Origin: Pseudoflavonifractor capillosus
GTDB taxonomy: Bacteria > Bacillota > Clostridia > Oscillospirales > Oscillospiraceae
Direction of reading: 5' to 3'
DNA length: 64,000 nt
Assembly: GCF_016902575.1 (NCBI RefSeq)
Contig: NZ_JACSNZ010000006.1
Coordinates: forward strand, 1 to 64,000
Shown here: positions 43,279 through 52,683 of the stretch, one piece after another
Layout of the letters: each line of letters starts with the position of its first letter
Position numbering within the stretch: the first letter of the stretch is position 1
Position numbers and translations under genes: made by a program
Notes under the pieces: generated by a model
The model's input: the letters and a program-made list of their open reading frames with translations, nothing else
Database searches by the model: none
Told to the model about the DNA's origin: nothing

Positions 43279-43981
43279 GTCCGCTCTGCCACGCCGCCAC
43301 CGTCAGATCCGCCCCGGTGAGCGCTCCACGCTCCCACAACACCGCCAACAGGGGCTGCTCTATGTCCGGGGGCAGCTCCAGCTGCGGGGCAGACAGACGC
43401 AGGCCGTCCAGCTCACATCTTCCGTACACCTCCAGGCTTCGTCCCCATCGGGGCCCGCCGGGTGAAAAGGCCACCGTCACATCCGCCCCAGCCCCAGCCG
43501 GAGCCATAGGAAGGCCGTATTGTCCGTAAAGCCACCGGGCGTAGTCCTCTCCCTGCCCCGGCACCTGGAGAAGCAGCCCCTTCACCTGAGGGCACAGCCG
43601 CTGGGCTGCCCGCTGAAGGGGTATGCTCAGCCGTGACCCCACCAGAGCCACCCGTCCCTCCCCTGGGGGCACCCCCAACTCCTCCAACCCGGCCAGAGCC
43701 AGACGGTCTGCCTGGGCCTGGTACAACTCCTCAACCTCCACAGGGGTAAAGCCCACCTCCCTGCTCTGCCAGGGACAGTTCTCCGCCCAGATCACCTGCC
43801 GTACCCCTGCCCGGGCAAAGGCCTGGACCGTTTTTCGCATCCGTCGAGCCTTGCGCCACCTCCCCATCTTAGGCGGCGCATACACCGTGGCGGTAAGCAC
43901 AGGCAGCCCACCGTAATAGGCCAATTCCGTGCTCCCCCGCCCCCCCTCTTCTCGCCATATCAATCGTCCCACCGGCCCCAT
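43253..43981 (-). CDS. Hypothetical protein before cysE
   Basis: Unrecognised, about 242 residues from ATG 43981 (TTG 43999 is an alternative; no strong RBS decides). A basic helix with RWRKARRMRKTVQ (near 40-50) and several Gly/Pro-rich segments are visible, with no signal peptide or membrane segment. Codon use resembles its neighbours, and the open frame is long for the strand, which supports a real gene. Its last codons hold the cysE promoter. Confidence 0.55.
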   Translation of the reverse strand: MGPVGRLIWREEGGRGSTELAYYGGLPVLTATVYAPPKMGRWRKARRMRKTVQAFARAGVRQVIWAENCPWQSREVGFTPVEVEELYQAQADRLALAGLEELGVPPGEGRVALVGSRLSIPLQRAAQRLCPQVKGLLLQVPGQGEDYARWLYGQYGLPMAPAGAGADVTVAFSPGGPRWGRSLEVYGRCELDGLRLSAPQLELPPDIEQPLLAVLWERGALTGADLTVAAWQSGLDTPPRPW

Positions 43982-44008
43982 TTCACCACTCACTTCCAAA
44001 AACCAGCA

Positions 44009-44037
44009 TTGATTTTCTCAGGAAAAAATGTTAAAAT
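44009..44037 (+). promoter_or_regulatory. degV promoter
   Basis: TTGATT (44009-44014), 17 bp, TAAAAT (44032-44037), about 48 bp before degV; very like the rpmB promoter. Confidence 0.65.
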
Positions 44038-44084
44038 ATTTGAAGCATTCCAAGAACTATATCTATGATGACGGAGGACTCTCT

Positions 44085-44927
44085 ATGTCAATCAAAATTA
44101 CCTCTGACAGCACCTGCGATTTGCCCCAGGCCCTGTTGGAGAAATATCAGATCACAGTCATCCCCCTCTACATCAATCTGGACGGCCAGGTGCGCCGGGA
44201 CGGGGTAGACATTGTTCCCGGGCAGATTTTCGACCACGTGGCCGCCGGCGGCAATCTCCCCACCACCGCCGCCATCAACATCGCCGACTACACCGAGATC
44301 TTCTCTGCCCTGTCTGCCCAGCATGAGGCGGTCATCCACATCAACATCAGTCAGGACTTCTCTTCCTGCCACCAAAATGCTGTCATTGCCGCTGGCGAAT
44401 TTGACAACGTGTTTGTGGTGGACTCCCGCAACCTCTCCTGCGGCCACGGCTTTGTGGTGCTGGAGGCCGCTCTGGCCGCTGCCCGGGGCGAGAAGGCTGG
44501 GGATATCGTGTCCTATCTGGAGAGCCTCACCCACCGGGTGGACACCACCTTTGTGGTGGACAAGCTGGACTACCTGGCCAAGGGCGGCCGCTGCTCTGCT
44601 GTGGTGGCCCTGGGCGCCAACCTGCTTAAGCTCAAACCCTGCATCCAAGTGGCAGACGGCAAGATGGGGGTGGCCAAGAAGTACCGGGGCAACTGGGATA
44701 AGGTGCTTCTGGATTACGTCAAGGAGCGGGTGGCAGACCGTACTGACATCAACCATGACCGGGTGTTCCTGGTCCACACCCGCTGTGACCAGGCTGTGGT
44801 GGAGTCCGTCCGGGCCGCCCTGGTGGGCTACGGCTTCCAGGATATCTACGAGGCCACCGCAGGCTGTACCATCTCCAGCCACTGCGGCCCCAACACCCTG
44901 GGTATCATTTTCCTGCGCAACGCATAA
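44085..44927 (+). CDS. DegV family fatty-acid-binding protein
   Basis: A 280-residue DegV/FakB-type protein. FakB proteins present fatty acids to the kinase FakA. Family motifs: ITSDSTCDLP (4-13), IPLYINLDG, TTAAINIADY and the C-terminal HCGPNTLGI. ATG 44085 after CGGAGG; the open frame to 44028 has no RBS. FakA is not in the window. Confidence 0.9.
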   Translation: MSIKITSDSTCDLPQALLEKYQITVIPLYINLDGQVRRDGVDIVPGQIFDHVAAGGNLPTTAAINIADYTEIFSALSAQHEAVIHINISQDFSSCHQNAVIAAGEFDNVFVVDSRNLSCGHGFVVLEAALAAARGEKAGDIVSYLESLTHRVDTTFVVDKLDYLAKGGRCSAVVALGANLLKLKPCIQVADGKMGVAKKYRGNWDKVLLDYVKERVADRTDINHDRVFLVHTRCDQAVVESVRAALVGYGFQDIYEATAGCTISSHCGPNTLGIIFLRNA

Positions 44928-44936
44928 GGATCAACG

Positions 44937-44976
44937 AAAAAATGGCCATCGGCAAGTACGCCGATGGCCATTTTTT
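44937..44976. terminator. Bidirectional terminator
   Basis: Arms AAAAATGGCCATCGGC / GCCGATGGCCATTTTT with a 6-nt loop and a T-run on each strand, between convergent degV and the S41 peptidase gene; it overlaps the latter's stop. Confidence 0.88.
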
Positions 44977-46117
44977 ATTTCTTCAGCAGATCCAACGCCG
45001 CTTGCAGCTGGTTGTCTGTCCCGTCTGTGGTGTCCAGTGCCAGTTCCACATCCGGGGTGATCCCCTCCCCGATGAGGGAATGACCGCTGCCGGTGCAGTA
45101 GGCCGACACAGACAGCCCCAGGCCGCCGCCGTTCAGCAGCGGGAAGGTGAGCTGGGCGTACCCCTTACCGGAGGTCACCTCTCCCACGATGGGAACCTGG
45201 GCACTCTCCCGCAGCTGGGCGGCAAAGAGCTCGGCAGCCGAGTAGCTGTTGGCATCCACCAGCACCACCATGGGCAGGTCCACACATGCCTCGTCAGACT
45301 CATACACAGTCTCACTGCCCCACCGAGGCCGTTCCACAAACACAGGCCCTTGGGGGAGCATGTAGTCCAGAATGTCGATGAGCTCGGTGATATAGCCGCC
45401 GGGATTGCTGCGCACGTCCAGCACCAGGCTGGTAGCCCCCTGCTCCATCATGCGCTCCACCTGCTCACGCAGAGAGTCAGCGGAACCGGAATAGAAGTTG
45501 TCCAGGCGCACGTAGCCCACTCCGTCGTCCAGCAGCTTGCTGCTGGCTGATTCACTTTTCAGCGTCTGTCGGGTACAGGTTACCGTGCGGCTGGTGCCGT
45601 CTTCCCCCAGAAGGGTCAGCTGCACCTGGCTGCCCTCTTCCCCGGCAATCAGATCTGAGGCCTGATACCGTGCCTCACCGGCTACCGATGTCCCATCCAC
45701 ATGGGTGATGACATCCCCGGCTACCACACCGGCCTTGTGGGCGGGGCCGCCCTCCACCACCTCCAAAACCAGAAGTCCTTCCTCTCGCTCATAGTTGATG
45801 GTCACGCCCACGCCCACATAGTTGTTGGCCCGATTCTCCAACGTGGACTGATAGCTCTCTGGGTCCAGGTAGTAGGACCAGCGATCTCCCAGCCCTTCCA
45901 CCATACCCGCCAAAGCCTGATCCACCGCTTTGTTCAAATCCGCGTCCGTCTCCACAAAGGCAAACTTGGCCAGCAAATAGCCCTGCATCAGGGTGAGGCC
46001 GCTGCGCCCCAGCAGCAACAGAGTGCCTCCCACCGTCACCAGTAAAGTGAGAGCCACAGCGATGAGTATTTTCGCCCAGCCGGGTAGGCGGGGACGTCTT
46101 TTCTGTTCTTCCTCCAT
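44975..46117 (-). CDS. S41 family C-terminal processing peptidase
   Basis: A 380-residue Ctp-like serine peptidase. One N-terminal membrane anchor (about 15-37), a PDZ domain (about 95-185, GVGVTINYEREEGLLVLEVVEGGPAHKAG), and the S41 core with LDVRSNPGG and DANSYSAAELFAAQ containing the catalytic Ser, then SGKGYAQ with the Lys. It should act outside the membrane. Its neighbours are an M23 peptidase and FtsEX, pointing to wall remodelling. It is separated from the M23 gene by a terminator, so it has its own transcript. Confidence 0.92.
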   Translation of the reverse strand: MEEEQKRRPRLPGWAKILIAVALTLLVTVGGTLLLLGRSGLTLMQGYLLAKFAFVETDADLNKAVDQALAGMVEGLGDRWSYYLDPESYQSTLENRANNYVGVGVTINYEREEGLLVLEVVEGGPAHKAGVVAGDVITHVDGTSVAGEARYQASDLIAGEEGSQVQLTLLGEDGTSRTVTCTRQTLKSESASSKLLDDGVGYVRLDNFYSGSADSLREQVERMMEQGATSLVLDVRSNPGGYITELIDILDYMLPQGPVFVERPRWGSETVYESDEACVDLPMVVLVDANSYSAAELFAAQLRESAQVPIVGEVTSGKGYAQLTFPLLNGGGLGLSVSAYCTGSGHSLIGEGITPDVELALDTTDGTDNQLQAALDLLKK

Positions 46118-46180
46118 GCGATTACCTCCTTGGGTCTATGCTTATGCAGGAAGGATACCCTGCATTTCCAAAAAAGAAAC

Positions 46181-46208
46181 TGGGGACGCAGAACACATCT
46201 GCGCCCCC
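46181..46208 (-). terminator. Terminator of ftsE-ftsX-M23
   Basis: GGGG(A)CGCAGA / TCTGCGCCCC hairpin with one bulge, followed by AGTTTCTTTTTT on the minus strand. Confidence 0.7.
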
Positions 46209-46226
46209 ATAAAGCATGTATTTGAA

Positions 46227-47522
46227 TCAAGCAGTGAAGCTCAGACTGGGATAGAGATCCAGAGCATCGGCACGGTTTCCGTTGATGCGCAGCTCAAAAT
46301 GCAGGTGGTTGCCGGTGGACCTTCCGGTGGAACCCACATAGCCCAGCACCTGGCCGGCGGACACGGTCTGTCCCACGCTGACGCTGGGTGTGCTCTGCAT
46401 ATGGGCATACAAGGTCGCATAACCATTTCCGTGGTACACGATGCAGTAGTTGCCGTAGCTGCTGCCTGCACTCTCGGGCACCACAGTGGTCACCACGCCC
46501 TCCTTGGCGCAGTGGATGGGTGTGCCGCCACTGGCGGGAATGTCCGTGCCGGTGTGCTGCTGCCACTTACCGGTGATGGGGTGATACCGCCCGCCAAACC
46601 AGGAGGAGATTCGATAGTAACCGGGCAGGGGCCAGTACCAGCCACCGGAGGGGTCCACCACAGGGTTGTTGTTGGTACTACCACCAGTGCTGCCGCCAGT
46701 GCTGGGAGGTGTGGTGGGCTTGGGCTTCTGGGCTTCTGCCGCAGCCGCAGCCAACTGCTCCTCATACTTCTTCTGAGCCTCTTTCAGGTCTGCCTGGATT
46801 TTCTCCTCGTCGGAGATCAGCTGGGCCACCTTGCTGTTGTAGCTGTCTTCGCTGGCCAGCAGTTCCTGATAATAACGATCGGCGTCCGCCTTCTGGCTGG
46901 ACAGATCCGCCTTGGCATTCTCCAGCTGAGCCTGGGTGGCAGCCTGTCCATCACGGGCGGACTGGAGCTCATCCCGAGCCTGGGCCAGTTGGGCCTGAGT
47001 CTCCTCCAGCTGGGTGATGATGCGGTCATTGTAGTTCATGATATCGGTGACCAACATCAGAGTGTCCAGCAACTCAGAGAAGCTGGAGGCCTGGAACAGC
47101 ACGGAGATCACAGAAGTGCCGCCGTTCTCCTCCATCCAGCGGGTCTGAGCATAAAACTCATCATACTGCTGGGCTTCCTGCTCTTCCAGCTGGCTGATCT
47201 CGGTCTTTTTATCCTCAATCTGCTGGTCATAGCTGTCCAGCAGTTTCTGGCTTTCATAGATCTGCTGCTCCGTGAGCAAAATCTGATCCTGGAGCAGAGC
47301 CACCTTCTCCTCGGTGGCATCCTTGTCGTCCTGAAGCTCCTCCAGCTTGGCCTCCAGATCAGACTTCTGATCCTTGACGTCCTCCAGGTCGTCCTTCATC
47401 CCCTGGATCTCGTTGGCAGTCACAGCCCCGGCCAAACTGGTCATGGCAGGCATCAGCACCGACAGCAACATGACGGTTGCCAACAACAGCACACAAATTC
47501 TGACTCCTGTTTTTTTCATCAT
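46227..47522 (-). CDS. Secreted M23 peptidase with coiled coil (EnvC/PcsB-like)
   Basis: A 431-residue exported protein: a signal peptide (first about 28 residues, ending near AGAVTA), a long coiled coil (about 30-255), a Thr/Ser/Pro/Gly-rich linker, and a LytM/M23 domain (about 310-431) with HTGTDIPA and HLHFELRING zinc motifs. This is the layout of EnvC and PcsB-type proteins, which are activated by FtsEX through the coiled coil. Position just after ftsX supports that. Two adjacent ATGs (47522, 47519) follow AAGGAGA. Confidence 0.92.
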   Translation of the reverse strand: MMKKTGVRICVLLLATVMLLSVLMPAMTSLAGAVTANEIQGMKDDLEDVKDQKSDLEAKLEELQDDKDATEEKVALLQDQILLTEQQIYESQKLLDSYDQQIEDKKTEISQLEEQEAQQYDEFYAQTRWMEENGGTSVISVLFQASSFSELLDTLMLVTDIMNYNDRIITQLEETQAQLAQARDELQSARDGQAATQAQLENAKADLSSQKADADRYYQELLASEDSYNSKVAQLISDEEKIQADLKEAQKKYEEQLAAAAAEAQKPKPTTPPSTGGSTGGSTNNNPVVDPSGGWYWPLPGYYRISSWFGGRYHPITGKWQQHTGTDIPASGGTPIHCAKEGVVTTVVPESAGSSYGNYCIVYHGNGYATLYAHMQSTPSVSVGQTVSAGQVLGYVGSTGRSTGNHLHFELRINGNRADALDLYPSLSFTA

Positions 47523-47533
47523 GTCTCTCCTTT

Positions 47534-48424
47534 TTACACACGCAGGAACCGACGAATGGCAAAGCCGGAACCACACATACCGATGAGGGCACCCGCCAGA
47601 GCGAAAATACCCAGCACCCAATACCAAATGGACTGGAAGGTCACGGGAATGACAATGGTGGAGGCACTGCTGGACATCACAGCTTTATAGATACCCGTGT
47701 AAATCCCCCACTGAAGGAAGAAGGCCAGTACCGCTCCAAACAGTCCCAACATAATTCCCTCAATGACAAAGGGCCACCGAATGAATCCGTCACTGGCACC
47801 ACACATCTTCATGATGGCGATTTCTTCTCGACGAGCAAAGGCTGCCAGTCGCACGGTGTTGGCTATGATAAACAGGGAAACCGCCGCCAGAATGGCAATC
47901 AGTACGCCCGCCACTGCCGTGGCCACATTCCGGATGGTGATGAAAGCATCGGTGAGCTTCTCATCGGCACTGTGGTTGACCACACCCTCCAGATTTGTCA
48001 CCTGTTCCACCGTTTTGGTGAATTGCTCCAAATCATAGACGTGGATGACCAGACGGTCCCGGAACACCTCGTCCGGCATGTTGATGTACAGCTCGCCCGT
48101 CTGTCCGGACAGATATTCCTCCTTGGCCTGCTCTCGGCTCACAAACTCCACCGAGGCCACGTTGTCCAGGCCCTTGACTTCCGTCTCCAGCGCAGCCACC
48201 TGTTCGTCGGTATAGTTCTCATCTATGTAGGCGTAAAAGACGTTTTCATCCTCCAACTGCCCCATCATCTTGTCAGCATTGGCTGCCAGCAATGCAAAGG
48301 AGCCCATGATGATCAAACACGCCACAATCATACACACAGCGGCAAAAGACATCAGCCCGTGGGAGAAAATGCTGTGGAAAGCCTCGCTGGTAAAATACCC
48401 AATGTTCAAGCGCCGTCTCTTCAT
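47534..48424 (-). CDS. ftsX: Cell division protein FtsX
   Basis: A 296-residue membrane protein, four segments (near 22-45, 170-195, 218-245, 265-290), with a large external loop between the first two that in the family holds the hydrolase-binding site. It partners FtsE; the pair transmits ATP hydrolysis to an extracellular hydrolase, probably the adjacent M23 protein. Starts ATGA on the ftsE stop. Confidence 0.93.
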   Translation of the reverse strand: MKRRRLNIGYFTSEAFHSIFSHGLMSFAAVCMIVACLIIMGSFALLAANADKMMGQLEDENVFYAYIDENYTDEQVAALETEVKGLDNVASVEFVSREQAKEEYLSGQTGELYINMPDEVFRDRLVIHVYDLEQFTKTVEQVTNLEGVVNHSADEKLTDAFITIRNVATAVAGVLIAILAAVSLFIIANTVRLAAFARREEIAIMKMCGASDGFIRWPFVIEGIMLGLFGAVLAFFLQWGIYTGIYKAVMSSSASTIVIPVTFQSIWYWVLGIFALAGALIGMCGSGFAIRRFLRV

Positions 48425-49101
48425 AGTTTATAGTAGCCTCCCTGTTCGTCGCTGATGAGTTCTCCGTTCTGGATGGCCACCACACGCTTAGAAAAATGAT
48501 TGACCAGATCACGCTCGTGGGTCACCACCAGCATGGTGGTGCCCATGGCATTGATGCGCTCCAGCAGGGTCATGATCTCTAGGGAGCGCTGGGGATCCAG
48601 GTTTCCTGTGGGCTCGTCGGCAATGATCATCTGGGGATTGTTCACCAGTGCCCGGGCAATGGCCACCCGCTGCTGCTCACCGCCGCTCATCTCTGTGGGG
48701 CGCACATTGGCCTTGTCGCTCAGACCCACCAGATCCAGCACGTAGGGAATGCGCTTTTTCATCTCCCGATTGGTGGCGCCGATGATGCGCATGGCAAACT
48801 CCAGATTGCCCCACACCGTCTTCTTGTCAATGAGCCGGAAGTCCTGAAAGATGACGCCCAGGGTGCGGCGCATCTTGGGAATCTGCCGGTGTTTGATGTT
48901 GTTCAAATTGTAACCATTCACCATAACTCGGCCCCGAGTGGCAAATTCCTCTCCCGTCAAAAGTTTGATGATGGTGGATTTACCAGAGCCAGAAGGACCC
49001 ACTAAAAATGCAAATTCTCCGTCTTCGATCCGCAGATTCAGACCCTTAAGGGCCTTTGTTCCGTTGTTGTATTCTTTGTATACGTCCACAAATCGTATCA
49101 T
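48421..49101 (-). CDS. ftsE: Cell division ATPase FtsE
   Basis: A 226-residue ABC ATPase. Walker A GPSGSGKST (about 36-44), signature [15 protein letters not shown], Walker B IADEPTGNLD, and switch His in VVTHERD. Binds FtsX on the cytosolic face. GGAGAGGAC precedes ATG 49101. First gene of the ftsE-ftsX-M23 unit. Confidence 0.95.
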   Translation of the reverse strand: MIRFVDVYKEYNNGTKALKGLNLRIEDGEFAFLVGPSGSGKSTIIKLLTGEEFATRGRVMVNGYNLNNIKHRQIPKMRRTLGVIFQDFRLIDKKTVWGNLEFAMRIIGATNREMKKRIPYVLDLVGLSDKANVRPTEMSGGEQQRVAIARALVNNPQMIIADEPTGNLDPQRSLEIMTLLERINAMGTTMLVVTHERDLVNHFSKRVVAIQNGELISDEQGGYYKL

Positions 49102-49158
49102 GGAATTGTCCTCTCCGCAGTAACTTTTTGTAACTATTTGTTACACATATCTTTCTTC

Positions 49159-49187
49159 ATTATATACTGCTCTTTGACCCATGTCAA
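49159..49187 (-). promoter_or_regulatory. ftsE promoter
   Basis: Perfect consensus on the minus strand: TTGACA (49182-49187), 17 bp, TATAAT (49159-49164). Confidence 0.82.
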
Positions 49188-49214
49188 CAATTTATGCCCT
49201 CATCCGTATACAGG

Positions 49215-49244
49215 AAAAGAGCACCTGTTTCCAGGCGCTCTTTT
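49215..49244 (-). terminator. Terminator of the CdaR-like gene
   Basis: AAAAGAGC(A)CCTG / CAGG(C)GCTCTTTT hairpin; the central mismatch is G-U on the minus strand. Confidence 0.8.
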
Positions 49245-49257
49245 GAATCAATACAAT

Positions 49258-50349
49258 TTAAGATTCGATGCCCCGGGAGACCAGGTACTTCTTGACCATC
49301 AGAGCCACCTTAAAGGTAATGGCATCGTCAAACTCCCGCAGATCCAGGCCGGTGAGCTTTTTGATCTTCTCCAGGCGGTAGACCAGGGTATTGCGGTGGA
49401 CAAAGAGCTTACGAGCGGTTTCGGACACATTGAGGTTGTTTTCAAAGAACTTATTGATGGTGAACAGAGTCTCTTGATCCAGTGCATCAATGGGGTTCTT
49501 CTTGAACACCTCCTGCAGGAACATCTCACACAGGGTGGTGGGCAGCTGATAGATCAGACGGCCGATACCCAGGTTCTCGTAGTTGATGATGGAGCGCTCG
49601 GTGTCAAACACCTTGCCCACCTCGATGGCCACCTGGGCCTCCTTATAGGAGCGGGCCAGATCCCGCACGTGGCCCACAATGGTACCCATACCCACCACAG
49701 TCTTGATGCCCAGTTCCCGCAGCAGAGTCTCCTGAATGTTCTGGGCGATCTTGTACACGTCCCGGGCATCGTTGTGCTCGCTGAGCTGCTTGACCAGGGC
49801 CACGTCAGTCTCACTGAGGGTGATGACAAAGTCGGTCTGACGATCGGGGTACAGATTGGTCATCACATCCACGGCAGACACATCGGGCACACCCAACTGG
49901 CGCACCAGCACCACCACCCGGGGTACCTCAGAGACAAAGTGCAGTTCCTTGGCCCGGACATAGATATCACCCAGCAGGATGTTATCGGAGAGGATATTTT
50001 TCACGAAGGTGGCCTTATCGTGCTTCTCCTCATAATAGGTCTTGGCCCCGTTGAGGGCGATGGTGGCCATGGCACACATGGTTGCAGCCTGCTCATCCTC
50101 GCCCCGCACAAATGCGGCGTAATCCAACTGACCGTTCCAACCGGTCATGGCCTTAAAGGTAAAGCCGTTGCTTACTACCAGGTTCTCCCCTTCCGTGGCC
50201 AACAGCGCCGGGATATTCCCCCACTTCTCGCCGATATAGGCCAACTCATTACACGCCAGTACGGTACCCTGCTCGTCAATCACGCCAATGGCTCGATCCG
50301 AGCAATCCTTCATCTGGAGAACGATGCTCTGGAAAATGCGGCTGGACAT
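49258..50349 (-). CDS. CdaR/PucR-like transcriptional regulator
   Basis: A 363-residue regulator with a variable N-terminal sensory part, a central GGDEF-like/CdaR domain, and a C-terminal HTH_30 domain (NVSETARKLFVHRNTLVYRLEKIKKLTGLDLREF, about 305-338). Such proteins control sugar-acid or purine genes, but the ligand here is unknown. ATG 50349 follows AAAGGGG; a longer frame to 50454 crosses the promoter region. No target genes are adjacent. Confidence 0.82.
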   Translation of the reverse strand: MSSRIFQSIVLQMKDCSDRAIGVIDEQGTVLACNELAYIGEKWGNIPALLATEGENLVVSNGFTFKAMTGWNGQLDYAAFVRGEDEQAATMCAMATIALNGAKTYYEEKHDKATFVKNILSDNILLGDIYVRAKELHFVSEVPRVVVLVRQLGVPDVSAVDVMTNLYPDRQTDFVITLSETDVALVKQLSEHNDARDVYKIAQNIQETLLRELGIKTVVGMGTIVGHVRDLARSYKEAQVAIEVGKVFDTERSIINYENLGIGRLIYQLPTTLCEMFLQEVFKKNPIDALDQETLFTINKFFENNLNVSETARKLFVHRNTLVYRLEKIKKLTGLDLREFDDAITFKVALMVKKYLVSRGIES

Positions 50350-50485
50350 TGCGCAATCCCCTTTCCTGGCAGCACATCTCTTCTCACTGCCTTGTTTATT
50401 TTCACAACTGTTATTATATCTATTTGCCCCGCCGACTTCAATAGTTTTTTTCAACTTTTTTGGTGATATTGACAGAACTTTCGTC

Positions 50486-51190
50486 TCATTGACGGAAAAG
50501 GCTTTGGATTTCCTGGGTGGTTAGTGCTCTCCATCCACCTTTATCCAACTTTTCATCCAATTCCAGGGGGCCAAACTTTGTGCGTTTTAGATAGGTCACC
50601 GGCTTCCCTCGCGCGGCCATCATTCGTTTAATTTGATGATATTTCCCTTCTCTAATGGTGATATAAGCGGCAGATTTCTCTGGAAGAAGTTCCAGCTTTC
50701 CAGGCATGCACTGATAGCCGTCTTTCAAAACGATGCCTTGGGAGACCGCCTTCACATCTTCTCCATCCAAGTTTCCGTCCACCTCCACATAGTACACCTT
50801 GTCCACATGGTGGCGTGGAGAGAGCAGTCGATGGGCCAGGGGGCCGTCGTTGGAGACCAGCAAAAGTCCCTCCGTATCCTTATCCAGTCGCCCTACCGGG
50901 AACAGACCTAGCCCCTGATATTGTTGGGGAAGCAGATCCAGCACGGTTTTATCCCGCCCATCCTCGGTGGCAGACACCACGCCCGCAGGCTTGTGCAGCA
51001 TCAGATACACCGGCGCATCCGCCCCGATGGCCGTTCCGTCCACCGCAACGGGTGTGTCCTGCTCCACTTTTTCCTCCGGGTTGCGGCACACTTGATCTCG
51101 CACCGACACCCGTCCAGCCCGAATCAGCTCCTTGGCCTCCTTCCGGCTCCACTGGCCTGTGGCAGCCAGCCGCTTATCCAATCGCTCCAT
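50486..51190 (-). CDS. RsuA family rRNA pseudouridine synthase
   Basis: A 234-residue RsuA/RluB-type enzyme: S4 domain (about 2-60), then the catalytic domain with GRLDKDTEGLLL (Asp near 102) and KYHQIKRMMAARGKPVTYLKR. The size suggests RsuA (16S) more than RluB. ATG 51190 after AAGGAG. It faces away from the DUF4830 gene. Confidence 0.88.
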   Translation of the reverse strand: MERLDKRLAATGQWSRKEAKELIRAGRVSVRDQVCRNPEEKVEQDTPVAVDGTAIGADAPVYLMLHKPAGVVSATEDGRDKTVLDLLPQQYQGLGLFPVGRLDKDTEGLLLVSNDGPLAHRLLSPRHHVDKVYYVEVDGNLDGEDVKAVSQGIVLKDGYQCMPGKLELLPEKSAAYITIREGKYHQIKRMMAARGKPVTYLKRTKFGPLELDEKLDKGGWRALTTQEIQSLFRQ

Positions 51191-51296
51191 GACAGCGCTC
51201 CTTTTCTCAGGTTTTCTCCTCATCATTGTATCATATTTCAACCCAGAATTACATATCCATTGGGTGTATCAGTCCACTACCATTGGAGGGATCCCT

Positions 51297-51800
51297 ATGC
51301 TCATTGTCACTGCACGTATTCCCAGACGCCGGCTGATGGCCGGAGGTATCAGCGCAGTCTGCTGCGCACTGGTTCTGGTGGTGGCTCTGGCCCTCAGTCT
51401 CCATCAGGACACTGTCCCCACCTCAGCCAACCTCTCTCAAATGGGACAAAACACCAATCGTGTGGCCTACCTCCAGCAGATGGGCTGGACGGTTGCGGAA
51501 CAGGCTGCATCCACCCAGGAGCTGCTCGTCCCCGAGACTCTGGACGAGAGCTATGACTCCTATCTCGCCCTGCTGCGTCAACAGGGGTTTGCCCTGGAAG
51601 ATTACTGCGGCAAGCACATCCAGCGCTATGTCTACCAGATCACCAACCACCCCTCAGGCCGCACTGACGTCCAGGCTGTGCTGTTGGTTTGTGACGATAC
51701 CCTGGTGGGCGGTCACGTACAGGCGGAGGACGGCAGCTTCGTCTCCACCCTGGACTTCCCCAGCACAACTCCGTCCCCTACCGCCTCCGCCAAAGTATGA
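51297..51800 (+). CDS. DUF4830 family membrane-anchored protein
   Basis: A 167-residue protein with a basic start, one membrane segment (about 16-34) and an external DUF4830-like domain (about 48-150: NRVAYLQQMGWTV, VPETLDESYDSYLALLRQQGF). The C-terminus is Ser/Thr/Pro-rich. TTGGAGGG precedes ATG 51297. Function unknown. Confidence 0.7.
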   Translation: MLIVTARIPRRRLMAGGISAVCCALVLVVALALSLHQDTVPTSANLSQMGQNTNRVAYLQQMGWTVAEQAASTQELLVPETLDESYDSYLALLRQQGFALEDYCGKHIQRYVYQITNHPSGRTDVQAVLLVCDDTLVGGHVQAEDGSFVSTLDFPSTTPSPTASAKV

Positions 51801-51803
51801 GAC

Positions 51804-51837
51804 AAAATGGGCCTGTGAATGTTCACAGACCCATTTT
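51804..51837. terminator. Bidirectional terminator
   Basis: AAAATGGG / CCCATTTT outer and CTGTGAA / TTCACAG inner arms between the convergent DUF4830 and mscS genes. Confidence 0.85.
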
Positions 51838-51848
51838 CCCTTTGACAT

Positions 51849-52667
51849 TCAGTTTTTCTCCTGCATCATATGCACATTCAAGTGGGGATAGGTCATTTCA
51901 ATCTCATTGGCATCAAATGCAGGCTTGATAGCCTCCATCAAATCGTAGTACACCGTCCAATAGTCGTCATTGGCACACCACACCCGGATGATATACTCAA
52001 TGGCACTGTCCTGGTAGGCATTGACCCGCACCATAATGGGTTGTTCCCGGTCAATCATGGCGTTATCCTCCACCACTTTGGAAAGCACACCTTTGACCTT
52101 CTCCGTAGGTGCGTCGTAGGAGGCGGTGACCTTGATCTCCACACGACGGTGGGTCTGGCTGGAGTAGTTGACCACATTGGAGCCTACAATGGTATTGTTG
52201 GGCAGCTGGATGAGCTTATTGTCAACGCTGGTGAGTTTGGTGTAAAAAAGCCCGATCTCATAGACCGTCCCCGAGCAGTTGCCCGCATCCACAAAATCTC
52301 CCACCTTAAACGGTTTGGATGCCAGCAGCTGAAGTCCGGCAAACACATTGGTTAAAAAATTCTGGATGGACAAGGACAAGGCCAAGCCTGCCACAGACAA
52401 CAGGGCCACAAAGGAGGTCACAGGGATCTGCAAGCAGCTCATGAGCACGATGCACGCCACTGCCAGCAGCAATACCTTGATGGAAGTTCGGATCAGACCC
52501 TTGATCGTCTCCTCCATGGGCAGACGTCCCAGCATCCGATCCACCAGCTTCATGATGATCTTAATGACAATCAGGCTGATGAGCACCACTGGTACAATGA
52601 CCAGCACTTTTTCCAAGAGAAAAGCTCCCAGCTTATTGAGTAACTCCATGGGATTATCCCACGACAT
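51849..52667 (-). CDS. mscS: Small-conductance mechanosensitive channel
   Basis: A 272-residue MscS-family channel that opens on hypo-osmotic shock. Three hydrophobic segments, the pore helix region SVAGLALSLSIQNFLTNVFAG (about 92-112), and the beta domain FKVGDFVDAGNCSGTVYEIG. ATG 52667 has GAGG seven bases ahead; ATG 52673 is too close to it. Length is close to E. coli MscS (286). Confidence 0.92.
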   Translation of the reverse strand: MSWDNPMELLNKLGAFLLEKVLVIVPVVLISLIVIKIIMKLVDRMLGRLPMEETIKGLIRTSIKVLLLAVACIVLMSCLQIPVTSFVALLSVAGLALSLSIQNFLTNVFAGLQLLASKPFKVGDFVDAGNCSGTVYEIGLFYTKLTSVDNKLIQLPNNTIVGSNVVNYSSQTHRRVEIKVTASYDAPTEKVKGVLSKVVEDNAMIDREQPIMVRVNAYQDSAIEYIIRVWCANDDYWTVYYDLMEAIKPAFDANEIEMTYPHLNVHMMQEKN

Positions 52668-52683
52668 ACGCATTCCTCATTTC

